64,000 bases of DNA from the NCBI RefSeq assembly GCF_030283205.1, contig NZ_JASNWF010000011.1:1-64000 (forward strand). The letters are read 5' to 3'. The notes below the pieces were generated by a model that was given only the letters and a program-made list of their open reading frames with translations, searched no databases and was not told where the DNA came from. The DNA comes from Actinomadura opuntiae (GTDB taxonomy: Bacteria; Actinomycetota; Actinomycetes; Streptosporangiales; Streptosporangiaceae). Each line of letters starts with the position of its first letter. The first letter of the stretch is position 1. This document shows, one piece after another, positions 43,184 to 51,188 of this stretch. The position numbers and the translations under genes are program-made.

Positions 43184-43887
43184 CGAGCCACCTCCGCGTC
43201 CTCGCCCTTGCGGGGTGCGGGCGGCGCCGCGTACAGGTTCATCGTCCGGACGTCGGAGGCCACGGTCAGCGGGCAGGCGGTGGCCGAACGGACGGTGTCG
43301 ATGGTGACGCCTGGTGCCGTTTCGCGCAGGACGAGCCCGTCCGCGGTGACGTCGAGTACCGCCAGATCGGTGATGACGCGATGCACCACGCGCGCCCCGG
43401 TGAGCGGAAGCGCGCAGTGCTCGAGGAGTTTCGGGTCGCCGTTGCGCGTGAGGTGCTCCATCGTGACGATCACGCGGCGCGCGCCGTGCACGAGGTCCAT
43501 CGCGCCGCCCATCCCCTTGACCATCGCACCGGGGATCGCCCAGCTGGCCAGGTCGCCGCACGCGGAGACCTGCATGGCGCCGAGCACGGCGACGTCGATG
43601 TGGCCACCACGGATCATGGAGAAGGACAGCGCCGAGTCGAAGAACGCCGCACCCGGCAGCACGGTGACGGTCTCCTTGCCCGCATTGATCAGGTCCGGGT
43701 CGGCCTCGCCGGGCTCGGGGAAGTCGCCGGTGCCGAGGATGCCGTTCTCGCTGTGCAGGTGAACGCGGACCCCGGGCGGGAGCACGCCCGGGATGAGGGT
43801 GGGCAGGCCGATGCCGAGATTGACGTACTGGCCGGTGTGCAGCTCCAGCGCGGCGCGGCGGGCGATCTGCTCGCGGGTCAGGCTCAT
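43180..43887 (-). CDS. CoA-transferase subunit B
   Basis: 235 residues from ATG 43887. RRAALELHTGQYVNLGIGLPTLIP and VHLHSENGILGTGDFP carry the SENGxxG motif whose Glu forms the covalent CoA-thioester intermediate; GGHIDVAVLGAMQVSACGDLASW and GMGGAMDLVHGARRVIVTMEH follow as in PcaJ/ScoB. With subunit A (4-nt overlap) it would activate a ring-fission keto acid or acyl acid by CoA transfer from succinyl- or acetyl-CoA. Confidence 0.94.
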   Translation of the reverse strand: MSLTREQIARRAALELHTGQYVNLGIGLPTLIPGVLPPGVRVHLHSENGILGTGDFPEPGEADPDLINAGKETVTVLPGAAFFDSALSFSMIRGGHIDVAVLGAMQVSACGDLASWAIPGAMVKGMGGAMDLVHGARRVIVTMEHLTRNGDPKLLEHCALPLTGARVVHRVITDLAVLDVTADGLVLRETAPGVTIDTVRSATACPLTVASDVRTMNLYAAPPAPRKGEDAEVAR

Positions 43888-44714
43888 CGGGACTCCCGGG
43901 TGGAGGGCGCGGTCCGGCGTTCGGTCAGCTTCTCGATGCGCTTCTCGGCTCCGGGGCCGTCCGGCGGGACCGGCACGACCCGCTGGACGAACACGCCGGG
44001 CAGGTGGACCTCGTCGGGGTCGATCTCGCCCGGCTCGTACAGTTCCTCGACCTCGGCGATCGTGATGCGGCCGGACATCGCGCACAGCGGGTTGAAGTTG
44101 CGGGCCGCGCGGCGGAACACCAGGTTGCCGAGCGTGTCGCCCTTCCATGCGCGCACCAGCCCGAAGTCGGCGCGGACGGCGTGCTCCAGCACGTACTCCC
44201 GGCCATTGAAGACCTCCGTGCGGCGCGGCGGCGACGCGGCGGCGACCGTGCCGTCCGCGCCGTACCGCCAGGGCAGGCCGCCCTCGGCGATCTGCGTGCC
44301 GACGCCGGCGGGAGTGAAGAAGGCGGGGATGCCCGCGCCTCCGGCCCGCAGCCGCTCCGCGAGGGTGCCCTGCGGGACGAGTTCCACCTCCAGCTCGCCG
44401 GACAGGTAGCGGCGGGCGAACTCCTTGTTGTCACCGACGTAGGAGGCGGTGACCCGGTCGATCTGCCCGGCTTCGAGGAGGATGCCGAGGCCCCAGCCGT
44501 CGATGCCGCAGTTGTTGGACACCACGTGGAGCCCGCGCCGTCCCGCGCGGCGGAGAGCGTCGATGAGCAGGCTCGGGATGCCGCAGGAACCGAATCCCCC
44601 GACGGCCAGGACGGCGCCGTCGGGAATGTCGGCCACCGAGCGTCGTGGATCGGGGACGACCTTGCTCAGGTCGGAGACGCCCGGCTCTGCGCCGGGTGCC
44701 AGGTCGATGGCCAT
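43884..44714 (-). CDS. CoA-transferase subunit A
   Basis: 276 residues from ATG 44714. LAVGGFGSCGIPSLLIDALRRAGRRGLHVVSNNCG is the glycine-rich CoA-binding motif of PcaI/ScoA, followed by GIDGWGLGILLEAGQIDRVTASYVGDNKEFARRYLSGELEVELVPQGTLAERLRAGGAGIPAFFTPAGVGT. It is first in an operon of four (A, B, CMD, TetR) that is divergent from the dehydrogenase operon with 76 nt between starts. Confidence 0.94.
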   Translation of the reverse strand: MAIDLAPGAEPGVSDLSKVVPDPRRSVADIPDGAVLAVGGFGSCGIPSLLIDALRRAGRRGLHVVSNNCGIDGWGLGILLEAGQIDRVTASYVGDNKEFARRYLSGELEVELVPQGTLAERLRAGGAGIPAFFTPAGVGTQIAEGGLPWRYGADGTVAAASPPRRTEVFNGREYVLEHAVRADFGLVRAWKGDTLGNLVFRRAARNFNPLCAMSGRITIAEVEELYEPGEIDPDEVHLPGVFVQRVVPVPPDGPGAEKRIEKLTERRTAPSTRESR

Positions 44715-44735
44715 CTTCGTCCTTTCGATGCGGCT

Positions 44736-44789
44736 TTGACACGGTGCCGCTCGTCACCTTACGTTACCTACCGTCCGGAAGGTAGATAA
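44736..44789 (+). promoter_or_regulatory. sigma70-like promoter with overlapping TetR operator
   Basis: TTGACA (44736-44741), an 18-nt spacer and TACGTT (44760-44765) form a plausible plus-strand promoter. The palindrome TTACCTACC-N8-GGTAGATAA (44764-44789, 8 of 9 pairs) overlaps its -10 and start site and also contains the GGAAGG ribosome-binding site of the gene at 44791. It also lies upstream of the divergent CoA-transferase operon. TTACCxACCGG-type sites are typical of acyl-CoA-responsive TetR proteins. Confidence 0.7.
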
Positions 44790-44790
44790 C

Positions 44791-45936
44791 ATGTCACAGG
44801 ATTTCATCCCGGCCGATCCGGCCGATGCGGACGGCACCCGGCTCGCCGCCCTGTCCCTGGCCGCAGGGCTGCTGCGGGACGCGGTCGCCATGGCCGGGTC
44901 GGGGTTCGCCGCGCCAGACGACATCGACACCGCGATGCGCCTGGGCGCCGGCCACCCCGTCGGCCCCCTCGCACTGCTCCGCGAACTCGGCCCCGAACTC
45001 CGCGACCGCGTGGGCCTTCCCGAACCTCCCGGCCCGGGCTCCGCACCGGTGGCCGAGGACGCCGGGCGGGACGCACCCGACCACCCGGTCGGCATCGCCG
45101 GAACAGGGACGATGGCGACCGGTATCGCCGAGGCGCTGGTGCGGGCCGGAGTGCCGACCACGGTGCTCGGACGCTCGCAGTCCTCCGTCGAACGGTTGCG
45201 GGCAGCGGTCTCGGCGAGCCTGGAGACGGCAGTCGCCAAAGGACGGCTCGCCGAGGAGGAGCACCGCCGCGCGCTGGACGCATTGACCGTCACCACCGAG
45301 CCCGGAGACCTGACCGGCTGCGGTCACGTCATCGAGGCCGTCACGGAACAGGCCGATGCGAAGCGGGAACTGCTGCGCCGCCTGGACGCAGTCCTGCCGA
45401 AGACGGCCGTACTGGCCACCAACACCTCGTCCCTCACCGTCGGTGAGCTTCGCGCCGGGCTTCCCGCCCGCCGCATCGTGATCGCGCTGCACTTCTTCAA
45501 CCCGGCGAGGGCCATGAAGCTCGTCGAAGTGGTCGGCGAGGACGAGGCCGCCGTCAGCACGGCCCGCGCCTGGGTGCACCGGATCGGCAAGGTTCCGGTG
45601 CGGTGCGGCGACCAGCGCGGATTCATCGTCAACCGGCTGCTGATCCCCTATCTCAACGACGCCGTGCGCCTGCTCGACGCGGGCGCGTTCACCGCCGCCG
45701 AGGCCGACGCGCTCATGCGCGAGGCGCTGGGCCACCCGATGGGCCCGTTCGAGCTGATCGATCTCATCGGCACCGACGTCACCGCCGCCGCGCAGACATC
45801 GCTGCACGAAGCCTTCGGAGAACCGCGGCTGCGCCCGGCGGACGGGCTGCTGCGCCTCGCCGCCGAAGGGCACCTCGGCCGCAAGAGCGGACGCGGCTTC
45901 CACGACCACACGCCCACGACAAGGAGCACGACATGA
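44791..45936 (+). CDS. 3-hydroxyacyl-CoA dehydrogenase with an extra N-terminal helical domain
   Basis: 381 residues from ATG 44791. The NAD domain starts only at residue 100 (GIAGTGTMATGIAEALVRAGVPTTVLGRS), followed by NTSSLTVGEL, ALHFFNPARAMKLVEVV with the catalytic His, and the C-terminal domain GFIVNRLLIPYLNDAVRLLD..GHPMGPFELIDLIG. Residues 18-66 (LLRDAVAMAGSGFAAPDDIDTAMRLGAGHPVGPLALLRELG) resemble that C-terminal domain, so the protein has a second copy of the dimerisation domain in front. It oxidises 3-hydroxyacyl-CoA to 3-ketoacyl-CoA with NAD+. First gene of a five-gene operon. Confidence 0.9.
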   Translation: MSQDFIPADPADADGTRLAALSLAAGLLRDAVAMAGSGFAAPDDIDTAMRLGAGHPVGPLALLRELGPELRDRVGLPEPPGPGSAPVAEDAGRDAPDHPVGIAGTGTMATGIAEALVRAGVPTTVLGRSQSSVERLRAAVSASLETAVAKGRLAEEEHRRALDALTVTTEPGDLTGCGHVIEAVTEQADAKRELLRRLDAVLPKTAVLATNTSSLTVGELRAGLPARRIVIALHFFNPARAMKLVEVVGEDEAAVSTARAWVHRIGKVPVRCGDQRGFIVNRLLIPYLNDAVRLLDAGAFTAAEADALMREALGHPMGPFELIDLIGTDVTAAAQTSLHEAFGEPRLRPADGLLRLAAEGHLGRKSGRGFHDHTPTTRSTT

Positions 45937-47390
45937 GCGACTTCCCGGCTCCCGACGCAGCCCTCACCGAACGCGACTCCATCTACGTGGGAGGCACCTG
46001 GCGCGAGGCGGGCGGTGCCACCAGGGAAGTGATCGACTCGGCGTCCGGCGGTGTGCTCGGGCACGTTCCGGAGGCCGCACCCGGCGATGTCGACGCCGCG
46101 GTCGCCGCCGCCCGCTCGGCCGCCGACGCGTGGGCGGGGAGCAGCCCGGCCGACCGGGCGCAGGTGCTGCGCGCTCTGGCCACCGCGCTCGCCGAGCGCC
46201 AGGACGCCATCGCGCGGGTCATCAGCCTGGAGGTGGGCACGCCGCTGAAGATCTCCCAGCGCATCCAGGTCGGGCTGCCGGTGTCGGTGCTGAACGCCTT
46301 CGCCGACACTGTCCCGGCCTATGCGTGGGAGGACGAGACGGGCAACTCCCTGCTCGTCCGCGAGCCGGTGGGCGTCGTCGCCTCGATCACGCCGTGGAAC
46401 TACCCGCTGCACCAGCTCGTGGCCAAGGTCGGCGGCGCGCTCGCGGCCGGATGCGCCGTGGTGGCCAAGCCAGCCGAAGTCGCACCGCTCGCCGCGTTCG
46501 CGTTCGCCGACGCGTTCGCCGAGGTCGCGGGCCGCCTCGGGCTGCCGGCCGGACTGTTCAACCTCGTGCCGGGGCCGGGCTCACGGGTCGGCGAGGCGCT
46601 GGCGGGGCACCCGGGCGTGGACGCGGTCTCCTTCACCGGCTCCACCGCGGTCGGCACCAAGATCATGCGGGCCGCCGCGGCGAACATCACCCGCGTCTCC
46701 CTGGAACTCGGCGGCAAGTCCGCTAACATCGTCCTGCCCGATGCCGACCTGGGCCGCGCCGTGAAGACCGGTGTCGGCAACGCGTTCCTCAACTCCGGGC
46801 AGACCTGCTCGGCGTGGACCCGCATGCTCGTCCCCCGCGAACTCCATGACGAGGCCGTCGACCTCGCCCGCGCCGCCGCCGAGCGGCTCACCGTCGGCCA
46901 CCCGCTCGACCCGTCCACCCGGCTCGGCCCCCTGGCCTCCGCCCGGCAGCAGGCCACCGTCCGGGACTACATCCGGCTCGGCCAGAGTGAGGGCGGCAAG
47001 CTCGTCCTCGGCGGCGACACCCCGCCCGACGGGCTCACCGACGGCTTCTACGTACGGCCGACGATCTTCGCGGACGTCGACAACGCCTCCCGCATCGCCC
47101 AGGAGGAGATCTTCGGTCCCGTCCTGACGATCATCCCGTTCGGCTCCGAGGACGAGGCCGTCGCCATCGCCAACGACAGCCCCTACGGTTTGGCCGGAGG
47201 CGTGTGGAGCGCCGACGAGGAGCACGCCCTGGCGGTCGCCCGCCGCATCCGCACCGGGCAGGTCGACGTCAACGGCGCCGCCTTCAACCCCGCCGCGCCG
47301 TTCGGCGGCTACAAGAAGTCGGGCATCGGCCGCGAGTTCGGGCGCCACGGCATCGACGAGTTCGTCGAGACCAAGGCGATCCAGCGATGA
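45933..47390 (+). CDS. aldehyde dehydrogenase family protein
   Basis: 485 residues; ATG 45933 overlaps the previous stop. NAD-binding SITPWNYPLHQLVAKVGGALAAGCAVVAKPAE, the FTGSTAVG turn, catalytic Glu in LELGGKSANIV and Cys in NSGQTCSAWTR are all present, with C-terminal GGYKKSGIGREFGRHGIDEF. Oxidises a semialdehyde or aldehyde, plausibly one formed by extradiol cleavage or retro-aldol cleavage in the neighbouring pathway. Confidence 0.94.
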   Translation: MSDFPAPDAALTERDSIYVGGTWREAGGATREVIDSASGGVLGHVPEAAPGDVDAAVAAARSAADAWAGSSPADRAQVLRALATALAERQDAIARVISLEVGTPLKISQRIQVGLPVSVLNAFADTVPAYAWEDETGNSLLVREPVGVVASITPWNYPLHQLVAKVGGALAAGCAVVAKPAEVAPLAAFAFADAFAEVAGRLGLPAGLFNLVPGPGSRVGEALAGHPGVDAVSFTGSTAVGTKIMRAAAANITRVSLELGGKSANIVLPDADLGRAVKTGVGNAFLNSGQTCSAWTRMLVPRELHDEAVDLARAAAERLTVGHPLDPSTRLGPLASARQQATVRDYIRLGQSEGGKLVLGGDTPPDGLTDGFYVRPTIFADVDNASRIAQEEIFGPVLTIIPFGSEDEAVAIANDSPYGLAGGVWSADEEHALAVARRIRTGQVDVNGAAFNPAAPFGGYKKSGIGREFGRHGIDEFVETKAIQR

Positions 47391-47860
47391 CCGGTCACCT
47401 GGACACCATCGCCCGCTACTACAACGGCTGCAGCACCGGGGACGCCGGGCTGATGCGCGCCACGCTCGCCGACGACGTCGTCCACTGGTTCCTCGCTCCG
47501 AACCCCGGTTCCGCAGCGGTGCACGGCGGCGAGCACCTGGCCCGGTACTGGCGCAAGGTGCACCGCCTCATCGATGCCGTCTGGATCGTCGACCACCTCC
47601 TCGACGGCACCGGCGAGGCCGTCATCGAATGGACGATGTTCTGGACGCCGCCCCGCTCCGGCCGGCGGGTGGCGACCCGAGGCGCCGAATGGTTCGCCTT
47701 CGCCCCGGACGGCCGCATCAGCGAGATCCGCTCCTACTACCGCCAGCACGACGACCGCGACACCGAACTCGACGGCTTCCCCTACGCCGAGCGCGGCTAT
47801 TCCTGTCACGGCGCCGAGCACAGCGCCGTCCACACGCCCGCCGAGGAGACCGCCCCGTGA
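47387..47860 (+). CDS. SnoaL-like / NTF2-fold protein
   Basis: 157 residues; ATGA overlap upstream and GTGA overlap downstream. DTIARYYNGCSTGDAGLMRATLADDVVHWFLAPNPGSAAVHGGEHLARYWR and TRGAEWFAFAPDGRISEIRSYYRQHDDRDTELDGFPYAERGY fit the SnoaL_2 fold. Tight coupling between the aldehyde dehydrogenase and the enoyl-CoA hydratase genes implies a dedicated step, perhaps isomerisation or dehydration of a pathway intermediate; not demonstrable from sequence. Confidence 0.85.
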   Translation: MTGHLDTIARYYNGCSTGDAGLMRATLADDVVHWFLAPNPGSAAVHGGEHLARYWRKVHRLIDAVWIVDHLLDGTGEAVIEWTMFWTPPRSGRRVATRGAEWFAFAPDGRISEIRSYYRQHDDRDTELDGFPYAERGYSCHGAEHSAVHTPAEETAP

Positions 47861-48630
47861 ACAGCGTGACCATCGAACGGAAGGGCATGGTCGAATGGGT
47901 CGTCATCAACCGGCCCGACCGGCTCAACGCCCTGGACGAGCCCACCCGCCGCGCCCTCCTGGAGGCCCTGAACCGGGCCGGTGACGACCCGGCCGTCCGG
48001 TGCGTCGTCCTCACCGGGACCGGACGCGCCTTCTGCGCCGGACAGGACCTCGCCGCCCGGCACGAACTGGACGACGCCGGCGCGACCGTCCGCGATACCT
48101 ACAACCCGCTGGTCACCGCGATCACGGGCATGGGCAAGCCGGTGATCGCGGCGGTCAACGGCCTCGCCGTCGGCGCCGGGATGGGCCTCGCCCTGGTCTG
48201 CGACCTGATCCTCGCGGCCGAGGAAGCCCGCTTCACCTGCGCCTTCGGCAACGTCGGCCTGGTCCCCGACACCGGGCTGTCCAGCGTGCTGGTCCGCGCG
48301 CTCGGCCACGCCCGCGCCTACGAACTCGCCACCTCCGGACGTCCCCTGGACGCGCGCGAGGCTCTCGGCCTCGGTCTGATCAACGCGGTCGTCCCCGCCG
48401 GCGATCTCGCCACCGAGGCCCAGGCCCGCGCCGAAACCCTGGCCGACGGGCCCGCAACAGCGTTCGCGCTGACCAAGCGCGTCTTCCACCTGGCCGCCCA
48501 CTCCCCCGCCGCCGAAGTCCTCGCCGCCGAAGCCGACGCCCAGGGCACCGCCGCCCGCAGCCCCGAACACGCCGAAGGGGTGGCCGCCTTCACCGAGAAA
48601 CGCCGGCCGCGATTCACTGAGGCTCACTGA
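47857..48630 (+). CDS. enoyl-CoA hydratase/isomerase (crotonase) family protein
   Basis: 257 residues from GTG 47857. Crotonase oxyanion-hole segments GRAFCAGQDLAAR and AAVNGLAVGAGMGLALVCDLILAAEEARFTCAFGNVGLVPDTGLS are clear. The catalytic loop reads VGLVPDTG as in PaaG-like isomerases, with Asn instead of one of the classical hydratase glutamates (FGNVG rather than FGEVG), so isomerase or hydrolase activity is as likely as hydration. Confidence 0.92.
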   Translation: MNSVTIERKGMVEWVVINRPDRLNALDEPTRRALLEALNRAGDDPAVRCVVLTGTGRAFCAGQDLAARHELDDAGATVRDTYNPLVTAITGMGKPVIAAVNGLAVGAGMGLALVCDLILAAEEARFTCAFGNVGLVPDTGLSSVLVRALGHARAYELATSGRPLDAREALGLGLINAVVPAGDLATEAQARAETLADGPATAFALTKRVFHLAAHSPAAEVLAAEADAQGTAARSPEHAEGVAAFTEKRRPRFTEAH

Positions 48631-48646
48631 TCACCTGGAGGAACCC

Positions 48647-48955
48647 ATGGTCGTCGAACACGCCGAGCTCAGCATCGTCCCCGGACGCGAGAAGGAGTTC
48701 GAGGAAGCCTTCACGCGCGGCCACCGTGCCATCGCCCAGGCCGACGGCTACCACTGGGCCCGGCTCGTCCGCCAGATCGAGAACCCCGGGACCTACCTTC
48801 TTCTCGTCGGCTGGGAAACGCTCGAATCCCACACCGTCGGCTTCCGGGAATCACCGCTGTTCCAGGAATGGCGCGGCGCCGTGGGCGAGTTCTTCGCGTC
48901 CGCTCCGGCCGTCACCCACTACGAGGCTGAACCCGACCTCGATCACCTCAACTGA
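48647..48955 (+). CDS. antibiotic biosynthesis monooxygenase (ABM) domain protein
   Basis: 102 residues from ATG 48647, GGAGGAA upstream. ELSIVPGREKEFEEAFTRGHRAIAQADGYHWARLVRQIENPGTYLLLVGWETLESHTVGFRESPLFQEWR is a single ferredoxin-like ABM domain with the signature YLLLVGWETLESH. It closes the dehydrogenase operon; function unknown, perhaps quinone/semialdehyde handling. Two strong hairpins follow directly. Confidence 0.88.
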   Translation: MVVEHAELSIVPGREKEFEEAFTRGHRAIAQADGYHWARLVRQIENPGTYLLLVGWETLESHTVGFRESPLFQEWRGAVGEFFASAPAVTHYEAEPDLDHLN

Positions 48956-48956
48956 A

Positions 48957-49014
48957 GCCGCCGGCGAGTCTCCGAGTTCGCCGGCGGCGTCGCCGCCTCA
49001 TTCCAGAGAGGCGG
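48957..49014 (+). terminator. tandem terminator hairpins
   Basis: First stem GCCGCCGGCGA / TCGCCGGCGGC (48957-48967, 48978-48988; 11 bp, 10-nt loop). Second stem CCGCCTC / GAGGCGG (48993-48999, 49008-49014; 7 bp). They begin 2 nt after the last stop of the five-gene operon. Confidence 0.75.
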
Positions 49015-49211
49015 ATACCAAGGCCGTGCGGCGGGACATGAGCAGCCGGTGCGATCAGCAACCCCACCGCGTAGAGCCATACGGGGCGCGCCAGCCTGCC
49101 GACCCCGCCGCGCCGCCGAGCACGAAGAAGATGGCTGCGGCCAGGTGGATGAGTTGGCGCGTCTCCGAACGCGGCGGACCCGTGGTCGGCGATCGTTCTT
49201 CTGATCCCGCC
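49015..49211. other. short region with no supported gene
   Basis: The minus-strand frame reads RQLIHLAAAIFFVLGGAAGSAGWRAPYG, a possible single hydrophobic segment, but it has no credible start or family and overlaps the upstream edge of the response-regulator gene. I annotate nothing here. Confidence 0.35.
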
Positions 49212-49895
49212 CTACCGTCCACGTGGTGCGAGTCCGGCCTCGAAGGCGATGATCGCCAGGTGGACGCGGTCCCGGGCCTCGAGCTTGGCGAACAGGCGCG
49301 CGACATGAGTCTTCGCCGTCGCCGCGCTGATCACCAGCCGCTCGGCTATCTCAGTGTTCGACAGTCCCTGTCCGACCAGTGCCAGCACCTCGCGCTCCCG
49401 GTCGGTGATCTCCGCGATGAGACGCGAGTCCGCGGCGGGCTCGGCGTCCGGTTCGGGAGCCGGACGGTCGGACGCTCCGGCGAAGTCCGCGATCAGCCGT
49501 CGGGTCACGCTCGGCGCGATCAGCGCGTCGCCGGCCGCCACCACGCGGATCGCGTCCAGGATCGCGTCCAAAGCCATGCTCTTGAGCAGGAATCCGCTGG
49601 CCCCGGCGCGCAGCGCGCCGTAGACGTACTCGTCGTCGTCGAAGGTCGTCAGCACCAGCACCTTGGGCGGGTCCGGCTCGGCGGTCGCCTGCCGGGTCGC
49701 CTCGATCCCGTCCATGCCCGGCATCCGGATGTCCATCACCACGACGTCCGGACGCAGCTCACGCACCAGGCGCACCGCCTCGCGGCCGTCGCCGGCCTCG
49801 CCGACCACCTCCAGGTCGTCGGTGTCGCCGATCAGGATCGCGAGCCCGACCAGCAGCAGCGGCTGGTCATCGACCAGCAGCACCCGCACGCTCAT
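49212..49895 (-). CDS. NarL/LuxR-type response regulator
   Basis: 227 residues from ATG 49895. Receiver domain with phosphoacceptor Asp55 (VVVMDIRMPG), acidic pocket DD at residues 9-10, and the switch VLVLTTFDDDEYVYGALRAGASGFLLKS. A 30-residue Pro/Asp/Ala linker leads to the LuxR helix-turn-helix ITDREREVLALVGQGLSNTEIAERLVISAATAKTHVARLFAKL. Overlaps the kinase gene by 4 nt. It probably controls the divergent ABC exporter genes. Confidence 0.95.
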   Translation of the reverse strand: MSVRVLLVDDQPLLLVGLAILIGDTDDLEVVGEAGDGREAVRLVRELRPDVVVMDIRMPGMDGIEATRQATAEPDPPKVLVLTTFDDDEYVYGALRAGASGFLLKSMALDAILDAIRVVAAGDALIAPSVTRRLIADFAGASDRPAPEPDAEPAADSRLIAEITDREREVLALVGQGLSNTEIAERLVISAATAKTHVARLFAKLEARDRVHLAIIAFEAGLAPRGR

Positions 49896-51046
49896 GCCGG
49901 GAGCCTCGCCGTCACCCGGAACCCGCCCTCCGGACGCCGGCCGGCGCTGAACTGGCCGGACAGCAACGTCACTCGCTCGCGCATGCCGAGCAGGCCGAAG
50001 CCGCTCCCGCCGGCCGCGGTGAGCCTCCGACCGCCCGGCCCGCCGAGATCGTCGTCCCCGTCGTCCACCACCTCGATCGTCACTCCTTCCGGCTCGTAAC
50101 CGACCGCGACCCGGCACGTCCGCGCCCCGGAATGCCGCACCACGTTCGTCACCGACTCCTGGATGATCCGGAACGCCGACAGTTCGATCTCCGGCGGCAG
50201 CGGACGCCGCTCGCCCCGCCAGGTCACGTGGACCCGCACCCCGGCGTCGGCCGTGCGTTCGGCGAGCTGCGGGACGTCGGCCAGGCTGCCGGCCGGCGCC
50301 AGCGGAGCGTCCTGCGGCATGGCGTCGTCGGGCTCGGCGCGGCGTAGCGCCCCGAGCATGCGCTGCAGCTCGAGCAGCGTCTCCCGGCTGGTGGTCTCGA
50401 TGCCGGTCAGCGCCTGCCGCGTCTGCTCGGGCTTGGTCTGAACGACCCGTGACGCCGCTCCCGACAGCACCGTGATGATCCCGATGCTGTGCGCGACGCT
50501 GTCGTGCAGTTCGCGGGCGATCCGCAGCCGCTCGGTCAGGACGGCGCGGACCGCCGCCTGCTCGTCCAGGGCTTCGAGGTATTCACGGCGTTTGCGATAC
50601 ACCCCTCCGAAGACCCACGCGACCGCGAAACACAACGCGAGGCCCCCGGCGAACTGGGCCGCGTCGCTGACGGTCTCCCCGGGGATGTGGGTGACGTTGA
50701 CGAACGCGGCCGCGACGGCCGCGACGGAACCGACGGCGGCGGCCTTCGGCCGCCGGACAGCGAGGTACCCGCCCAAGGCGACGAGCAGGACGAACACGAT
50801 CGAGGGCCGCGCGCCGAAGATGTCGCCGAGCACTGCTTCGCCCAGGACCGCCGCGAAGACCACCGCAGGCAGACGGCGCACGAGCAGGACCGGAAGGGCG
50901 AGCACGAAGAAGAGCCCGGTCCGAGAGGCCGGCATCGTCCAGGCGAGCATCAGCGCGTAGAAGCAGGCGGTGGCCAGCACCACGGCCTGAGCCGTCAGCC
51001 AGGTCACGCACTTCGACGTCGAGAGTCGCTGGAGAAGCTCTTCCAT
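49892..51046 (-). CDS. sensor histidine kinase (HisKA_3, DesK-like)
   Basis: 384 residues from ATG 51046. Residues 15-150 hold five or six hydrophobic helices without a large extracytoplasmic sensor loop. The dimerisation box has His181 in IARELHDSVAHSIGIITVLSGAA, and the ATPase part shows SAFRIIQESVTNVVRHSGA (N box) and GGSGFGLLGMRERV (G box). Intramembrane-sensing kinases of this shape next to MacB-like exporters often detect membrane-active compounds. Confidence 0.93.
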   Translation of the reverse strand: MEELLQRLSTSKCVTWLTAQAVVLATACFYALMLAWTMPASRTGLFFVLALPVLLVRRLPAVVFAAVLGEAVLGDIFGARPSIVFVLLVALGGYLAVRRPKAAAVGSVAAVAAAFVNVTHIPGETVSDAAQFAGGLALCFAVAWVFGGVYRKRREYLEALDEQAAVRAVLTERLRIARELHDSVAHSIGIITVLSGAASRVVQTKPEQTRQALTGIETTSRETLLELQRMLGALRRAEPDDAMPQDAPLAPAGSLADVPQLAERTADAGVRVHVTWRGERRPLPPEIELSAFRIIQESVTNVVRHSGARTCRVAVGYEPEGVTIEVVDDGDDDLGGPGGRRLTAAGGSGFGLLGMRERVTLLSGQFSAGRRPEGGFRVTARLPA

Positions 51047-51093
51047 GCGGAGATCGTATTCAGCGGAGTCGGCTCTTCGCGTCGCCCCGGGGA

Positions 51094-51107
51094 TGTACGC
51101 CGGTACA
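51094..51107. promoter_or_regulatory. operator candidate TGTAC-GCCG-GTACA
   Basis: Perfect 5-bp arms around a 4-nt centre in the divergent region between the kinase start (51046) and the ABC ATPase start (51189). It is the expected position of a NarL-type response-regulator site. Confidence 0.45.
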
Positions 51108-51188
51108 CCGCCGGGCCGATGGCCTGGGGATACGGTGACACCCACCGGCCGACGCGACGGATGGCGTTCCGTTCCTAGGTTCGTGGAC

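Noticed and set aside
49055..49306. Small membrane protein on the minus strand before the response regulator
   Set aside because: The frame overlaps the response-regulator gene and has a single hydrophobic stretch without a credible start.
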